Of a stretch of 6,534 nucleotides of DNA, positions 1-5,470 are shown piece after piece (within the stretch, counting starts at the first letter, position 1; each line of letters opens with the position of its first letter). Both the position numbers and the translations under genes were made by a program. The notes beneath the pieces are model-generated. The model did not search any database and had not been told where the DNA came from. It saw nothing but the letters and a program-made list of their open reading frames with translations. The DNA is from Prevotellaceae bacterium. GTDB lineage: Bacteria; Bacteroidota; Bacteroidia; Bacteroidales; UBA932. Location of the stretch: the NCBI GenBank assembly GCA_031285695.1, contig JAITVR010000033.1, positions 1-6,534 on the forward strand, in the 5' to 3' direction.

Positions 1-113
1 CAAAGGCTACAGCCCAAGGACCTTAGCCACTTTAAAAAAATGCTTGCTATTACCAGTAAATCAACCTCTTGTGGCTGGTAAGTTGTGCCCATATTTTGTG
101 TTGGTTGGCTCAT
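1..113 (-). CDS. N-terminal fragment of an unidentified protein (3' end beyond the left edge)
   Basis: An ATG at 113-111 opens a reading frame that runs to the window edge without a stop. It gives 37 residues beginning MSQPTQNMGTTYQPQEVDLL. A hydrophobic stretch (LLVIASIFLKWL, about residues 19-30) is followed by basic residues and a Cys. The start is supported by a Bacteroidota-type -7 element (TAACTTTG, 146-139) about 26 bases upstream, which gives a short leader of about 20 nt. I do not recognise the family: too little of the protein is visible and the hydrophobic stretch is too short to call a membrane segment. It lies downstream of mmdB in the same direction, but a hairpin and its own promoter separate the two, so it is probably an independent transcription unit. 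Chance remains possible for so short a frame; the promoter is the main reason to believe it. Confidence 0.5.
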   Translation of the reverse strand, partial: MSQPTQNMGTTYQPQEVDLLVIASIFLKWLRSLGCSL

Positions 114-138
114 TCTTGATAGAAAACAAAGTAAACTG

Positions 139-171
139 CAAAGTTACGAAAAAATTAAGAACTAATCACAA
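139..171 (-). promoter_or_regulatory. Bacteroidota-type promoter of the left-edge gene
   Basis: Read on the minus strand, 146-139 is TAACTTTG, an exact match to the TAnnTTTG -7 element used by the primary sigma factor of Bacteroidota. A TTG at 171-169 lies 22 bases upstream and could serve as the -33 element, at the long end of the usual spacing. Transcription would start near 132-134, about 20 nt before the ATG at 113. It also shows that a separate unit begins after the mmd operon ends. Confidence 0.6.
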
Positions 172-200
172 TTTACACGGGTAATGTAGTTCTTTACAGG

Positions 201-250
201 CAGGATTTACAAAATTTACGTAAAAAATCCTGTAAATTTTGTAAATCCTG
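201..250. terminator. Perfect 19-bp inverted repeat after mmdB, probable operon end
   Basis: The arms at 201-219 and 232-250 are perfect reverse complements (CAGGATTTACAAAATTTAC on the left), with a 12-base spacer. G-U pairs could extend the stem at both ends in RNA. It begins 10 bases after the mmdB stop codon, a natural place for transcription to end or for a 3'-protecting structure. No strong U-run follows on the minus strand, so it is not a textbook intrinsic terminator. Part of the left arm (ATTTAC, AGGATTTAC) resembles the 'caggattta' intergenic repeats that I recall from Bacteroidota and Chlorobi genomes, so it may be a dispersed repeat. That resemblance is from memory. Confidence 0.55.
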
Positions 251-259
251 TCCAAAACT

Positions 260-1417
260 TTACGACAAAAATCCGAGCAAAATGCCCGCCGCTACTGCGC
301 TGCCAATTACGCCTGCCACATTGGGCCCCATGGCGTGCATAAGCAGGTGATTTGTTTTATCATACTGCAATCCAACTACTTGCGAAACTCTTGCCGAATC
401 CGGCACAGCCGAAACGCCTGCGTTACCAATCAGCGGATTAATTTTATTTCCTTCCTTTAAAAAGAGGTTGAAAATTTTTACAAACAGCACGCCGCCGGTG
501 GTAGCAATGACGAACGATATGGCGCCGAGCACAAAAATTTTGATAGAATCGGGCGTAAGAAAGGGGGTGGCCTGCGTTGACGCACCCCCGGTTAGCCCAC
601 TTAAAGTGGTTACAATATCAATCAGCGGACCGCGAGCGGTTTCTGCCAAACGGCGTGTAACTCCGCTTTCTTTCAGCAAATTACCAAAAAACAGCATGCC
701 CAACAGCGGCAAGCCCGAGGGCACAATGAGGCAGGTAAGCAGCATGCCAATAATGGGAAACAGCACCTTTTCCAAGTGCGAAACGGCGCGCGGCGGTTTC
801 ATGCGGATAAGCCTTTCTTTGCTCGTGGTAAGCAGTTTCATTACAGGCGGTTGAATAACGGGCACCAGCGCCATGTACGAGTACGCCGAAATGGCCACTG
901 CGCCCATGAGGTGCGGCGCAAGGCGCGATGACAGGAAAATAGCGGTCGGTCCATCGGCGCCGCCAATAATGCCAATAGCGCCAGCCTCGTTGGGCATAAA
1001 GCCCAGCTGTAGCGAAAGCATGTACGCGCCAAAAATTCCGAGCTGCGCAGCCGCGCCAATCAGCAGCAACTTTGGGTTGGAAATGAGCGATGAAAAGTCA
1101 GTCATGGCGCCAATTCCCAAGAAAATGAGCGGCGGGTAAACGCCTTGTATTACGCCGAAATACAATATGTTAAGCACTGAACCTTCTTCGTAAATGCCGA
1201 TTTTTAGCCCCGACAGAAAAGGAATGTTGCCTATCAAAATACCGAAGCCGATGGGGATAAGCAGCATTGGCTCAAACTCATGCTTTATGGCAAGGTAGAG
1301 AAAGGCTAAGCCTACTACCATCATAACGATGTGCCCAAAGGTCATGTACGAAAATGCGGTGTAGGACAAAAACTGCTGCAGATTTTGCCCCAAAAAGCTG
1401 AAAAGTCCTTCTTCCAT
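260..1417 (-). CDS. mmdB: Methylmalonyl-CoA decarboxylase beta subunit, Na+-translocating carboxybiotin decarboxylase (MmdB/OadB/GcdB family)
   Basis: A 385-residue inner-membrane protein that decarboxylates carboxybiotin on the MmdC subunit and couples this to Na+ export. The length fits the family (Veillonella MmdB about 373, Klebsiella OadB about 433). Visible hallmarks are EPMLLIPIGFG (49-59), GGADGPTA (152-159) with the membrane-embedded Asp155, GLTGGASTQATPFL (274-287), and NPLIGNAGVSAVPDSAR (327-343). Asn327, Gly331, Ser336 and Arg343 have the same spacing as the functional residues Asn373, Gly377, Ser382 and Arg389 of Klebsiella OadB, and Asp155 corresponds to its Asp203. Many hydrophobic segments are present, and the C-terminus (AAGILLGFLS) looks intact. 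It is the last gene of the operon, 92 bp after mmdC, with a hairpin between them and another after the stop. The substrate is inferred from neighbouring mce and mmdA; the family alone would also allow oxaloacetate or glutaconyl-CoA. Confidence 0.95.
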   Translation of the reverse strand: MEEGLFSFLGQNLQQFLSYTAFSYMTFGHIVMMVVGLAFLYLAIKHEFEPMLLIPIGFGILIGNIPFLSGLKIGIYEEGSVLNILYFGVIQGVYPPLIFLGIGAMTDFSSLISNPKLLLIGAAAQLGIFGAYMLSLQLGFMPNEAGAIGIIGGADGPTAIFLSSRLAPHLMGAVAISAYSYMALVPVIQPPVMKLLTTSKERLIRMKPPRAVSHLEKVLFPIIGMLLTCLIVPSGLPLLGMLFFGNLLKESGVTRRLAETARGPLIDIVTTLSGLTGGASTQATPFLTPDSIKIFVLGAISFVIATTGGVLFVKIFNLFLKEGNKINPLIGNAGVSAVPDSARVSQVVGLQYDKTNHLLMHAMGPNVAGVIGSAVAAGILLGFLS

Positions 1418-1432
1418 AGTGTATTAGATTAT

Positions 1433-1503
1433 TAAAGTTATAAAGGCTATAAAGGTTAACGAGGTTTTTACCTTTATAACCTTTATCGCTTTTATTGCCT
1501 TTA
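1433..1503. repeat. Inverted 9-bp-unit repeats forming a hairpin between mmdC and mmdB
   Basis: Arms at 1440-1456 and 1470-1486 pair over 17 positions with a 13-base spacer. The only non-Watson-Crick position (1447 with 1479) becomes a G-U pair in the minus-strand transcript, so the RNA hairpin is essentially complete. Both sides are built from units of about 9 bp. On the left, TAAAGTTA, TAAAGGCTA and TAAAGGTTA lie in tandem (1433-1458). On the right, TTACCTTTA, TAACCTTTA, TCGCTTTTA and TTGCCTTTA lie in tandem (1468-1503). It fills most of the 92-bp gap. Because mmdB lacks its own TAnnTTTG promoter here, the hairpin is more likely to tune mRNA stability or partial read-through than to end the operon. 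Confidence 0.75.
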
Positions 1504-1509
1504 AAAAAA

Positions 1510-1941
1510 TTATGAAATTGTTACAAGTTCTGCGCCCTCAAGCACCGAATCGCCCTTTTTTACCTTTACGGCGGTAACTTTTCCGGCGCGGTCGGCCTCA
1601 ATGCTGTTCTCCATTTTCATGGCCTCAAGCATCACGAGCTTTTGCCCCAAGGTAACAGCTTCGCCCTCCTTCACGTAAACATCTAAAATAACGCCCGGCA
1701 GCGGCGATTTTACAGCGGAAGCCGAACCCGGAGCTGAAGTTTTGGCCACAGCCTGGTGCGAATCTGCCGAAGGAACGGCGGCTACCTGTACCAACTTCGG
1801 TGTTTTAACCTGCGCAACAGGACGCTCAATCTCAACGCTGTAGCGCGTTCCGTTTACTTCCACTTCGGCCAAGTTGCCCTCGGCTTCCTTAATGGCAACT
1901 TGGTAGTCGTTGCCGTTGATTTTTATTTTATAGTCTCTCAT
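1510..1941 (-). CDS. mmdC: Biotin carboxyl carrier subunit of methylmalonyl-CoA decarboxylase (gamma subunit)
   Basis: A 143-residue soluble carrier whose biotin takes the carboxyl group from MmdA and delivers it to MmdB. Residues 1-40 form a small beta-rich N-terminal region (MRDYKIKINGNDYQV). About 40-78 is a flexible Ala/Pro/Val/Ser linker. Residues 78-143 form a complete biotinyl domain, with SPLPGVILDVYVKEGE leading to the biotinylation motif EAMKMEN (106-112), so Lys109 should carry biotin. Length and layout match decarboxylase-type carriers, which have shorter linkers than many in the family. It lies between the mmdD-like gene and mmdB, as in the A-D-C-B order of Propionigenium modestum. 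No biotin carboxylase is encoded nearby, which favours a decarboxylase over an ATP-dependent propionyl-CoA carboxylase, though a distant accC could in principle share this carrier. Confidence 0.95.
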   Translation of the reverse strand: MRDYKIKINGNDYQVAIKEAEGNLAEVEVNGTRYSVEIERPVAQVKTPKLVQVAAVPSADSHQAVAKTSAPGSASAVKSPLPGVILDVYVKEGEAVTLGQKLVMLEAMKMENSIEADRAGKVTAVKVKKGDSVLEGAELVTIS

Positions 1942-1974
1942 TATCTTGAATTATTTGACTTTTAAACTGTTTTT

Positions 1975-2066
1975 GGAGAAAAAAAGAAAAACAGGAAAAT
2001 AGAAAAACGGAATATTTTTGCGCAAAGCGTATTCTTTTTTACTTTTTTTCCTTGTTCTTTTTTCCC
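1975..2066. repeat. Purine/pyrimidine quasi-palindrome between the mmdD-like gene and mmdC (copy B)
   Basis: A purine-rich left arm (about 1975-2014) is mirrored by a pyrimidine-rich right arm (about 2030-2066), so the minus-strand RNA could fold into a long imperfect hairpin with GAATA/TATTC (2010-2014 and 2030-2034) next to the loop. It is related to the element at 4747-4846: the two share the 13-mer ACTTTTTTTCCTT (2041-2053 and 4811-4823) and match at 17 of 20 positions in the left arm (1994-2013 against 4765-4784). The arms were aligned by eye. The right end abuts the stop codon of the mmdD-like gene. Confidence 0.6.
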
Positions 2067-2959
2067 TACTTCTTTGTCGGATTCTGCCTCAGGCCGTAAA
2101 TTTTTGAACTCCACGGCGAGTAGGCTTTGGCTACCTTATTGATGGTTAAAATGTTGGATTCCATTTCCATCATCTCCAGCTCATACTCGCGCAGCGCCAT
2201 GGCAATGGCGGCGTACACAGCACCTGCTGCCGGCTCTTTAGCTTCGCCTTTTTCGGGAGCCACAGCTGTTTGCCGCACCTCCTCTTTCTTTGCCTCTTTT
2301 TTAGGAGCTGACATTGCCTTGCCAATGTGCTTAAAAACAAGGAAAAGAAGTATTAACGCCATGAATACCACAGACATGGCGGTAAATGCCATAGCTAATC
2401 CTGTGGGGTCTTTTACCAAAAATTGCTGGCTGGCGGCTTCTACCTGCACAAGCAAATTGTTGGTGCTGGGCGTTGTAAATTCGCAATAATTCCACACGCC
2501 TGCTCCGTCCTTGCTGCGGGCGTAGCTCACATCGGTGCGCTGCGTGGGGTAGCTGAGGCTGTCGATAATGGTTTTGCCATCGCTGCTGGTAAGCGCCAAA
2601 AAGCGCGTGTCGTCAATCCTAAAGTTGAGGTGGAACGTGCCGTGCGTGGGCTTATTATCTGCCCAAAAAATGGTGTGCTGGCGCGGCTTTATGAGCGTAA
2701 GCACATCGCCCTTGGGGATTTGGTATTTGGTAAGATTGTTGCGGTCATCGCTTAGGTAGCAGCCGCCTACATCTACGGTGCCGTAGGAGCTGTTGAAAAG
2801 CTCAATCCACGCGCTGCGCTCACCAAAATCGTCCTCGTAGTTGGTTTGGTTGGTTGCCATAAACTCGTTGATGCGCAAGTCGGTAGCCTTTTGCGCCGAG
2901 GCGCTGAGCGAACCGAGCAGCAGCAGTGTGAGTAGGCAGTGTTTAATTTTTTTATTCAT
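2066..2959 (-). CDS. mmdD: OadG/MmdD-type decarboxylase membrane subunit with an N-terminal lamin-tail domain
   Basis: A 297-residue membrane subunit in the position of mmdD, expected to join MmdA and the biotin carrier to MmdB. A signal peptide (about 1-22, Leu-rich, SASA before Gln23) precedes a lamin-tail-like domain (about 27-166) with LRINEFMATN, WIELFN, GGCYLSDD, and a C-terminal strand ending in EFTTPSTNN. One membrane span follows (about 187-210), then a Lys/Glu/Ala/Pro-rich linker (216-246). The C-terminal segment is AAIAMALREYE...ILTINKVAKAYSPWSSKIYGLRQ (250-291), which I associate with long delta/gamma subunits. The predicted topology puts the lamin-tail domain in the periplasm and the linker and tail in the cytoplasm. 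Ordinary OadG/MmdD subunits are about 80-120 residues, so the extra size comes from the lamin-tail domain. I believe similar fusions occur in other Bacteroidota. What the outer domain does is unknown; binding to the envelope or another protein is a guess. Confidence 0.85.
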   Translation of the reverse strand: MNKKIKHCLLTLLLLGSLSASAQKATDLRINEFMATNQTNYEDDFGERSAWIELFNSSYGTVDVGGCYLSDDRNNLTKYQIPKGDVLTLIKPRQHTIFWADNKPTHGTFHLNFRIDDTRFLALTSSDGKTIIDSLSYPTQRTDVSYARSKDGAGVWNYCEFTTPSTNNLLVQVEAASQQFLVKDPTGLAMAFTAMSVVFMALILLFLVFKHIGKAMSAPKKEAKKEEVRQTAVAPEKGEAKEPAAGAVYAAIAMALREYELEMMEMESNILTINKVAKAYSPWSSKIYGLRQNPTKK

Positions 2960-2974
2960 TATTTTTCAAGAAGA

Positions 2975-3082
2975 AGGAAAAAAAGGAAAAGAGAAAAAGA
3001 GGAAAAGAGAACGAAGAATACTAAAATTCCTACTATTCTATTTTACTATTTTTCTTTTTTTCTATTTTCCCTTGATTTTCCT
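2975..3082. repeat. Purine/pyrimidine quasi-palindrome between mmdA and the mmdD-like gene (copy A)
   Basis: A left arm of AGGAAAA-type purine units (about 2975-3020) faces a pyrimidine-rich right arm (about 3034-3082) with imperfect complementarity, with GAATA/TATTC next to the loop (3016-3020 and 3034-3038). The composition, the purine-left and pyrimidine-right polarity, and the GAATA/TATTC loop edges are shared with the element at 1975-2066, so it is probably a diverged third member of the same family. The alignment needs small gaps and was done by eye. Confidence 0.5.
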
Positions 3083-3137
3083 ATCTTTTTCGTTTAAAAA
3101 TTGCTATTAGAAAAACGATTACAATAGTTGTTATCAT
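3081..3137 (-). CDS. Possible 18-residue membrane peptide between mmdA and the mmdD-like gene
   Basis: ATG at 3137 to TAG at 3081 encodes MITTIVIVFLIAIFKRKR. This is one unbroken hydrophobic run (residues 4-14) ending in four basic residues, the pattern of a tiny single-span membrane protein with its C-terminus in the cytoplasm. It starts 15 nt after the mmdA stop codon, a spacing normal for translational coupling, and it lies in the widest gap of the operon (193 bp). Against it: no clear ribosome binding site, a length below normal annotation limits, and T-rich DNA that gives hydrophobic codons by chance. Its last codons overlap the edge of the neighbouring quasi-palindrome. If real, it could be an accessory subunit of the pump, roughly in the place where Veillonella has the extra small gene mmdE, although no homology to MmdE is visible. 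Confidence 0.3.
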   Translation of the reverse strand: MITTIVIVFLIAIFKRKR

Positions 3138-3152
3138 GCTGAAAGCCGTATA

Positions 3153-4706
3153 TTAAAGTGGTAAATTATCGTGCTTTTTGGCGGGATTTACCAACTTTTT
3201 GGTGCTCAGCTGCTGCAAGGCGCGTATGATGCGGAAGCGCGTATTCTTCGGCAAAATCACATCGTCAATGTAGCCGTACTTGGCGGCGTTGTAGGGGTTG
3301 GCAAACTTGTCAACGTACTCCGTTGCCTTTTGGTTGGCTACTTCCTGCGGGTTTTCGGCAGCGGCAATTTCCTTGCCATACAGCACTTCTATGGCGCCTT
3401 GCGCACCCATAACCGCAATTTCGGCGCTGGGCCAAGCGTAGTTGAGGTCGCCGCGCAGGTGCTTGCTGCTCATTACGCAGTACGCGCCGCCGTAGCTTTT
3501 GCGTAGCGTAACGGTAATTTTTGGTACGGTGGCTTCGCCGTAAGCGTAAAGCAGCTTTGCGCCGTGCAAAATAACTGCGCCGTACTCCTGCGCCGTGCCG
3601 GGCAAAAATCCGGGAACGTCCACCAAGGTAACTAAAGGAATGTTGAAAGCATCGCAAAAGCGCACAAAACGTGCGGCTTTGCGCGAAGCGTTAATATCAA
3701 GAACGCCGGCCAAATATTTGGGCTGATTGGCCACAATGCCTACGGACATTCCGTTAAACCTTGCAAAGGCGGTAATAATGTTGGGGGCAAAAGCGCCCTG
3801 AACATCAAGGTACTCGCCGTTGTCCACAATTGCCTTTACTACCTCGTACATATCGTAAGGCTTGTTGGGGCTTTCGGGGATAATGGTGTCGAGCGAAACT
3901 TCTTGGCGTTCGATAGGGTCGGTGCAGGCAACAAGTGGAGCTTCCTCCATATTGTTTTGCGGAATGTAGCTAATCAGCTTGCGAATGAGTGACAGGCCTT
4001 CCTCCTCGGTGGGTACGGCAAACTGCGCCACGCCGCTTTTGGTGGTGTGCACCGAGGCGCCGCCCAACTGCTCCTGCGTTACATCTTCGCCGGTAACGGT
4101 TTTTACTACCTTGGGGCCGGTAAGAAACATGTAGCTGCTGTCCTTTTTCATTACAATGAAATCGGTAAGGGCGGGTGAATATACCGCGCCGCCTGCACAG
4201 GGGCCAAATATGGCGGAGATTTGCGGAACTACGCCCGAGGCCAAAATGTTGCGCTGAAAAATTTCGGCGTAGCCGGCCAGCGCGTTCACGCCTTCTTGAA
4301 TGCGCGCGCCGCCCGAGTCGTTAATGCCAATGATGGGTGCGCCCATTTTCATGGCTTGGTCCATCATTTTGCAAATTTTGAGCGACATGGTTTCGGACAG
4401 CGAGCCGCCATATACCGTAAAGTCTTGCGAGTAGAGGTACACCAGTCGCCCGTCGATGGTGCCGCAGCCGGTAACTACGCCGTCGCCGGAGTAGGTTTCT
4501 TTTTCCATGCCGAAGTTGGTGCAGCGGTGCTCCACAAACATGTCAAATTCTTCAAAAGAACCTTCGTCTAGCAGCAGCGCAATGCGCTCGCGTGCGGTTA
4601 GCTTTCCTTTTGCGTGCTGCGCGTCAATGCGCTTTTGTCCGCCGCCTATGCGGGCTTTTTCGCGGCGCTTTACCAGCTCCAGTACTTGTTCTTGTTCGGT
4701 GCTCAT
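3153..4706 (-). CDS. mmdA: Methylmalonyl-CoA decarboxylase alpha subunit / acyl-CoA carboxyltransferase (MmdA, PCC-beta family)
   Basis: A 517-residue carboxyltransferase of the usual family length, with two crotonase-like halves. It moves the carboxyl group between methylmalonyl-CoA and biotin on MmdC in the cytoplasm. The N-half shows GKLTARERI (34-42), [11 protein letters not shown] (129-139) and the oxyanion-hole loop FGPCAGGA (167-174). The C-half shows DVPGFLPG (363-370), [13 protein letters not shown] (403-415) and [14 protein letters not shown] (425-438). The tail has the usual [10 protein letters not shown] (481-490) and ends in HDNLPL. All key glycine-rich loops are intact. ATG at 4706 is chosen because the opening ([17 protein letters not shown]) is the normal family start and no in-frame extension is needed. 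It is 143 bp downstream of mce and 193 bp upstream of the mmdD-like gene. Next to mmdB it most likely works as a Na+-pump decarboxylase; the same protein could also act as the beta subunit of a propionyl-CoA carboxylase. Confidence 0.95.
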   Translation of the reverse strand: MSTEQEQVLELVKRREKARIGGGQKRIDAQHAKGKLTARERIALLLDEGSFEEFDMFVEHRCTNFGMEKETYSGDGVVTGCGTIDGRLVYLYSQDFTVYGGSLSETMSLKICKMMDQAMKMGAPIIGINDSGGARIQEGVNALAGYAEIFQRNILASGVVPQISAIFGPCAGGAVYSPALTDFIVMKKDSSYMFLTGPKVVKTVTGEDVTQEQLGGASVHTTKSGVAQFAVPTEEEGLSLIRKLISYIPQNNMEEAPLVACTDPIERQEVSLDTIIPESPNKPYDMYEVVKAIVDNGEYLDVQGAFAPNIITAFARFNGMSVGIVANQPKYLAGVLDINASRKAARFVRFCDAFNIPLVTLVDVPGFLPGTAQEYGAVILHGAKLLYAYGEATVPKITVTLRKSYGGAYCVMSSKHLRGDLNYAWPSAEIAVMGAQGAIEVLYGKEIAAAENPQEVANQKATEYVDKFANPYNAAKYGYIDDVILPKNTRFRIIRALQQLSTKKLVNPAKKHDNLPL

Positions 4707-4713
4707 CTTTACG

Positions 4714-4740
4714 AGTTTATAAAGTTTATAAAGTTGAAAA
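4714..4740. repeat. 9-bp tandem repeat just upstream of the mmdA start
   Basis: AGTTTATAA occurs twice in tandem (4714-4722 and 4723-4731), followed by a degenerate third unit AGTTGAAAA (4732-4740). The unit size and TATAAAG-type content match the array before mmdB (1433-1503), so the same kind of repeat precedes two starts of one operon. On the mRNA this is an A/U-rich unstructured stretch right before the mmdA start codon, which could help initiation without a Shine-Dalgarno sequence. Confidence 0.65.
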
Positions 4741-4746
4741 GTTTAA

Positions 4747-4846
4747 GAGGAAAAAAGGAAAATAGGAAAACAGAAAAATAGAATTTTTTCAAAGGCGCAA
4801 GCACCATAATACTTTTTTTCCTTTTTTCTCTTTTCCTGTTTTCCCC
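4747..4846. repeat. Purine/pyrimidine quasi-palindrome between mce and mmdA (copy C)
   Basis: Arms at 4747-4784 and 4809-4846 are complementary at 30 of 38 positions without gaps, around a 24-base loop. The left arm is nearly all purine (GGAAAA units) and the right nearly all pyrimidine, so the transcript could form a long, weak A-U-rich hairpin. It clearly resembles the element at 1975-2066: a 13-mer is shared in the right arm, 17 of 20 bases match in the left arm, and both loops contain a GCGCAA core. The right arm ends 3 bases from the mce stop codon. Confidence 0.7.
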
Positions 4847-4849
4847 TTC

Positions 4850-5260
4850 TTAGTTTCCTTTTTCGCACAGTTCGGTCAGCACGCCGCCGGTTGACTTTGG
4901 GTGCAGAAAGCCGATGTTTAAGCCTTCGGCGCCCTTGCGTCCCTGCTTGTCGAGCAGCTGAATGCCTTTGCCTTCCACTTCGGTAAGGGCAGCGTTTAGG
5001 CCACCTTCTACAGCGTAGGCAACGTGGTGCACGCCCTCGCCGCGCTTTTCAATAAACTTGGCAATGGTGCCCTCGGGCGAGGTGCTTTCGAGCAGCTCAA
5101 TCTTGGTTTGCCCTATTTGAAAAAAAGCGGTCTTCACCTTTTGGTCGGCTACCTCCTCAATGTTGTAACATTTGAGTCCTAACACGTTTTCGTAGTAGGG
5201 AATAGCCTCGTCGAGGCTTTTTACGGCAATGCCGATGTGTTCAATGTGGGTTGCTTTCAT
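4850..5260 (-). CDS. mce: Methylmalonyl-CoA epimerase (vicinal oxygen chelate fold)
   Basis: A 136-residue metal-dependent epimerase that interconverts (R)- and (S)-methylmalonyl-CoA, linking the B12-dependent mutase to MmdA. The length is normal for the family. The two-module chelate fold is visible: HIEHIGIAVKSLDEAI with metal ligand His8; YYENVLGLK (22-30); FFQIGQTKIELLE (46-58), with candidate ligand or catalytic residues Gln48 and Glu55; GEGVHHVAYAV (74-84) with His78/His79; and GFLHPKSTGGVLTELCE (117-133) with Glu130 in the usual last-ligand position. The residue assignments follow the family pattern and were not checked against a structure. It is the first gene of the operon, behind a good Bacteroidota promoter about 45 bp upstream. 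Neighbouring mmdA makes methylmalonyl-CoA far more likely as substrate than that of a generic glyoxalase. Confidence 0.93.
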   Translation of the reverse strand: MKATHIEHIGIAVKSLDEAIPYYENVLGLKCYNIEEVADQKVKTAFFQIGQTKIELLESTSPEGTIAKFIEKRGEGVHHVAYAVEGGLNAALTEVEGKGIQLLDKQGRKGAEGLNIGFLHPKSTGGVLTELCEKGN

Positions 5261-5304
5261 CTTGCTAAAAAGTTGTTACGTTATACTTTCTTAAAAAAGC
5301 GGGA

Positions 5305-5312
5305 CAAAGGTA
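5305..5312 (-). promoter_or_regulatory. -7 element of the mce-mmdADCB promoter
   Basis: Read on the minus strand, 5312-5305 is TACCTTTG, an exact TAnnTTTG match, followed by GTCCCGC. Transcription would start near 5299, leaving a leader of about 40 nt before the mce ATG. No TTG-type -33 element is visible; the region upstream is a run of T and A. None of the inner gaps of the operon holds an exact TAnnTTTG on the minus strand (the closest is TACGCTTTG at 2031-2023, one base too long), so this is probably the main promoter for all five genes. Confidence 0.65.
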
Positions 5313-5427
5313 TCTATTTTTTTGAAAGAAAAAAAATGGCAGCTATTTACACCGTTGAAAATAGCCGAATAGTAGCGCAGCAAATTGATTGCAGGCGCTT
5401 TAATACTGTAGTAAGCGCTATATAAAA
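5313..5427. other. Non-coding stretch upstream of the mce promoter; weak 29-codon plus-strand ORF
   Basis: This is the left part of the 356-bp gap between mce and the FISUMP gene. It holds a plus-strand ATG-to-TAA frame (5336-5425, MAAIYTVENSRIVAQQIDCR..., 29 residues) that ends 2 bases before the first terminator hairpin, and a short stem GCTATTT/AAATAGC (5342-5348 and 5359-5365). The peptide has no signal, span or known motif, and I see no plus-strand promoter, so I do not call it a gene. Confidence 0.35.
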
Positions 5428-5466
5428 AACGAGTGGCTACTTAAAAAAATTAAGTAGCCACTCGTT
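5428..5466. terminator. Perfect 17-bp hairpin, left member of twin hairpins (terminator for the FISUMP gene)
   Basis: The arms 5428-5444 and 5450-5466 pair perfectly around a 5-base loop; the core is CGAGTGGCTACTTA. On the minus strand the stem runs into TTTTTT (5429-5424), the form of an intrinsic terminator for transcription coming from the FISUMP gene. It is the second hairpin that this transcript would meet, and it sits before the mce promoter, so the two units are insulated. Confidence 0.75.
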
Positions 5467-5470
5467 GCCC

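Noticed and set aside
468..854. Long plus-strand frames opposite mmdB (also 873-1139)
   Set aside because: They lie wholly within the coding region of a clearly recognised gene, have no family features, and follow from its codon composition.
2023..2031. Internal promoter before mmdC (TACGCTTTG on the minus strand)
   Set aside because: The spacing is one base longer than TAnnTTTG and the site lies in the loop and inner arm of the repeat; not convincing.
2841..3110. Plus-strand frame running from the mmdD-like gene into the gap (Lys/Glu-rich then Phe-rich)
   Set aside because: Its Lys/Arg and Phe runs are simply translations of the purine and pyrimidine arms of the quasi-palindrome.
3171..3506. 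Plus-strand frames opposite mmdA (also 4221-4571 and 4507-4722)
   Set aside because: Antisense to intact carboxyltransferase motifs, with low-complexity Ala/Val/Arg-rich products; no independent support.
5336..5425. Plus-strand 29-codon frame ending next to the terminator hairpin
   Set aside because: No promoter, ribosome site, signal or recognisable motif; the short length is readily explained by chance. Kept only as a note in the gap description.
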